This document shows positions 5,316-7,288 of a stretch of DNA of 7,288 nt, piece after piece. How positions within the stretch are numbered: the first letter of the stretch is position 1; every line of letters begins with the position of its first letter. The notes beneath the pieces are model-generated. The model did not search any database and was not told where the DNA came from. It was given only the letters and a program-made list of their open reading frames with translations. The translations under genes were made by a program, and so were the position numbers. Origin of the DNA: Candidatus Poribacteria bacterium (GTDB lineage: Bacteria > Poribacteria > DTPJ01); the NCBI GenBank assembly GCA_011334435.1, contig DTPJ01000385.1, positions 1-7,288 of the forward strand. The letters run 5' to 3'.

Positions 5316-7288
5316 TTACTCTCTCACAAGAGCGATCTTTATGATCTGGGACTTTGTCTCACTATCAGTCTTGGTCACAATCTGGCAGAAGTATACGCCA
5401 TTCGCCAATTGTCTTCCACCAGCAGCATCCGTAGTTCCATCCCAGCTGAATTCTACCTTTTCAGCAGCCTCTCGCTCTTCATCCTCTGCCACTGTTGCAA
5501 CCAGTGTATTGGTGAAGTCGTAGATTCTGATGCTAACCTTGGACTTCTTGCTTAATCCGAAGGTTATCTTGGTAACATCACCTTTGAATGGGTTCGGATA
5601 GTTGTGAGCCTTTTCTATATTAAGAACATCGCCCTCAACCATGAACTTCACTTCGGCAGTTCCTTCATTGCCAGCAACATCCTTTACGGATACTGATAAT
5701 GTATGCCATCCATAAGCCAACTTGACTTCGTATGAAGATTCACCAGCGCTTACGACCTTTGCATCGCTTGGTTTAGCAGGAGCTAACGCACCAGCGGATA
5801 CTGGCTTGTCATCAATCTTAACTGAAATTGATGTCAGATCAACGCCCGAACCTTCATCAGCATAGCTAATTCTGATAATTGGCTTTACTCCAACTGTTTG
5901 ATTCTCTTTCGGTGATAGAACTGCCACAGTCGGTTTAGTTGTATCGCCAACTGAGAACTTCCAAGTCTTGTCAGCAACATTGGCTAACATATCAGCAACT
6001 ACAAGCTTTACTGTATGCTCGCCGTAGCCCAATCCCTTGGCAACATAGCTAACTGATTTGTCAGTTGCAAGCACCATTACTGGCGACCCGTCAACCCACA
6101 TCTTAACTGACTCAGGATTGACTCCTGAACCGTCATCTGCTAATGTAGCTGAGATCGTCACGCCTTTGGCTGCATCAGTATCGGATACAGTTCCCGTAGG
6201 AGCAGTTGCCGAAATCGTTGGCGGTGTTGTCTCAAGACTGAATGAGGAATTCGCTGACTGGATATTTCCAGCCATATCTGCTACTTGAACAGTCACTTTA
6301 TAAGTGACATTCTTTTCTAACGGTTCAAGGACTTGATAGCTTGCCTGTGAAGCAGACACCGTTGCTGGAACAATCTTTCCATTGAGCGTCATTACTACGC
6401 TATCAACATCAATTCCTGTTCCTGCGTCGCTATAAGTAGCTTTTAGAACCGGTGTAGCAGTGTTGATCTTCTCCCCATCTTTCGGCTCAACCGATGAGAT
6501 TACTGGAGGAGTTTCCTCAACCTTGAATGACCATGTCTGGCTGAATGCGTTTCCAAATTTATCGGAAACCTCAACATAGACCGTATGATCGCCACGAGTT
6601 AGCTTTTGTGCTCTATAAGCAATGCCAGAAGCAGAGGCATTAGCAGGAACAACAACGCCGTCAACCTTCATTAATGCGGACTTAATATCAATACCAGATC
6701 CAGTGTCACTGTAATTAGCTGATATAGCAACATCAATTGAGTTAACTGTTCCAGTCGGCAACATGCCTGAAATTACAGGTTTTGTTGTTTCTAACTTGAA
6801 GTTACTGGATGCGGTTGCCACATTACCTGCTTTATCTACAACTCTGACACCGACAACATAACCTACATTCGGTTTGAGTGGTTCAGTAACTGCGAAGCTT
6901 ACATTGCCTTCGCCAACTGTTGCTGATACTAACTCGCCGTTCAATGTCATTGTGACTGAACTAATGTCAACACCAACTCCAGCATCGCTGAACTTAGCTG
7001 ATAGCACTGGCATTTCAGTATTAATATCGCCAGCTGGTAATACATCGGTAATAACTGGTGCATCTTCTTCAATTGAGAATTCCCAGCTTTGAACCTTAAC
7101 ATTTCCAGCCACATCAGCAACTGTGAGTTCAGCGGTATGCTTACCCTTTGACAGAACTGTTGCTGGCTTGTAACTGACTGACTTATCGGTTACTAATGCG
7201 TCCACAGCAACCTTGTCAATAGTTAGCTTCACTGAGTCTTTGTTGATTCCTGTGCCATCACCATCATTGAACTTAGCTGATATTACTG
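5316..7288 (-). CDS. Ig-like repeat surface protein with FlgD/T9SS-like C-terminal domain, N-terminus outside window
   Basis: The frame is open to the window edge: codons before the GTG at 7232 read as the front half of a repeat (SAKFNDGDGTGIN), so that GTG is internal and the gene is truncated at its 5' end. At least 656 residues are visible. Six tandem domains of about 90-105 residues follow the plan: PVI...P, then (Y/F)sDxGxGID, S(V)xMxLdG, hTVxVxVxDxaGN and a closing W/F-x-F-x-VE. They resemble bacterial Ig-like beta-sandwich repeats of extracellular rods. The last ~104 residues (5319-5630) have NYPNPF, IRIYDF, WDG, LANGVYF and a basic end, the FlgD-like / T9SS type A sorting-like domain. 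Such proteins are usually exported and surface-held or secreted; the adjacent PorV-like gene supports this. Ligand and enzymatic role, if any, would be in the unseen N-terminus. GC looks higher by eye than in dnaE. Confidence 0.93.
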   Translation of the reverse strand, partial: VISAKFNDGDGTGINKDSVKLTIDKVAVDALVTDKSVSYKPATVLSKGKHTAELTVADVAGNVKVQSWEFSIEEDAPVITDVLPAGDINTEMPVLSAKFSDAGVGVDISSVTMTLNGELVSATVGEGNVSFAVTEPLKPNVGYVVGVRVVDKAGNVATASSNFKLETTKPVISGMLPTGTVNSIDVAISANYSDTGSGIDIKSALMKVDGVVVPANASASGIAYRAQKLTRGDHTVYVEVSDKFGNAFSQTWSFKVEETPPVISSVEPKDGEKINTATPVLKATYSDAGTGIDVDSVVMTLNGKIVPATVSASQASYQVLEPLEKNVTYKVTVQVADMAGNIQSANSSFSLETTPPTISATAPTGTVSDTDAAKGVTISATLADDGSGVNPESVKMWVDGSPVMVLATDKSVSYVAKGLGYGEHTVKLVVADMLANVADKTWKFSVGDTTKPTVAVLSPKENQTVGVKPIIRISYADEGSGVDLTSISVKIDDKPVSAGALAPAKPSDAKVVSAGESSYEVKLAYGWHTLSVSVKDVAGNEGTAEVKFMVEGDVLNIEKAHNYPNPFKGDVTKITFGLSKKSKVSIRIYDFTNTLVATVAEDEEREAAEKVEFSWDGTTDAAGGRQLANGVYFCQIVTKTDSETKSQIIKIALVRE
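5319..5630 (-). other. FlgD-like / T9SS type A-like C-terminal domain
   Basis: This is the last 104 residues of the Ig-repeat protein. NYPNPF is encoded at 5586-5603, followed by TKITFGL, VSIRIYDF, and WDG through NGVYF at 5388-5444, ending IIKIALVRE. This order (YPNPF, T-x-I-x-F-x-L, V-x-I-x-I-Y-D, W-D-G, G-x-x-x-x-x-G-V-Y-F) is the known pattern of the FlgD Ig-like fold and the type A sorting domain. The two are hard to separate by eye. An acidic EDEERE stretch is inserted where a short Gly turn is usual. Confidence 0.85.
5631..7288 (-). repeat. Six tandem Ig-like repeats in alternating A/B types
   Basis: Boundaries by nucleotide, in protein order: R1 7065-7288 (partial), R2 6786-7064, R3 6513-6785, R4 6228-6512, R5 5943-6227, R6 5631-5942. 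R1, R3 and R5 share a G-x-H-T-x-x-(V/L) strand and a Trp before the last strand (SWEF, TWSF, TWKF). R2 and R4 share MTLNG, EPL(K/E)xNV(G/T)Y and an S-x-F-x-L-E-T end. R6 follows the A plan (GWHTLSVSVKDVAGN) but lacks the Trp and has an extra loop. A 15-base identical string occurs in R1 (7268-7282) and R2 (6989-7003); otherwise repeats differ at synonymous sites, so the array is not very recent. Confidence 0.85.

Noticed and set aside
7230..7232. GTG at 7232 as the start of the Ig-repeat protein
   Set aside because: The frame is open upstream to the window edge and encodes the front of the same Ig repeat, so the GTG is an internal Val codon.

Overview
The window carries four genes, all on the minus strand, in about 7.3 kb of moderately AT-rich DNA. 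Both outer genes run off the window. Read in transcription order (from 7288 down to 1) they are: the C-terminal part of a large repeat protein built from Ig-like domains and ending in a FlgD-like / type IX secretion-like C-terminal domain; an outer-membrane beta-barrel of the PorV/PorQ family; a membrane protein with a LysM domain and a long coiled coil; and the replicative DNA polymerase III alpha subunit (dnaE), missing only its last part. No RNA gene, mobile element or CRISPR array was seen, and the plus strand appears to hold only shadow frames. The longest gene-free stretch is 123 bases.

The organism is a Gram-negative (diderm) bacterium: the barrel protein has a signal peptide and a terminal phenylalanine typical of BAM substrates. 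The pairing of a PorV-like barrel with a YPNPF...WDG...NGVYF C-terminal domain is typical of Bacteroidota/FCB-related lineages and many uncultured candidate phyla. I cannot place it more precisely from sequence alone, and AT content and gene content do not point to a well-known cultured genus.

Layout: 5316-7288 Ig-repeat protein (N-terminus outside the window); 5231-5315 gap with an 8-bp hairpin; 4307-5230 PorV-like barrel; 4258-4306 short gap; 3358-4248 LysM/coiled-coil protein (ATG start chosen over a GTG nine bases upstream because of Shine-Dalgarno spacing); 3235-3357 gap with a 10-bp stem hairpin that can end the upstream unit but also lies just before dnaE; 1-3234 dnaE.

How they may work together: the first three look like one envelope unit. 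The Ig protein has the form of a cargo with a C-terminal sorting domain, the barrel belongs to the family that includes the T9SS shuttle PorV, and the LysM/coiled-coil protein could bridge membrane and peptidoglycan. That is inference from order, strand and family; no translocon or sortase gene is visible here. dnaE is a housekeeping gene next door and is probably not functionally tied to them.
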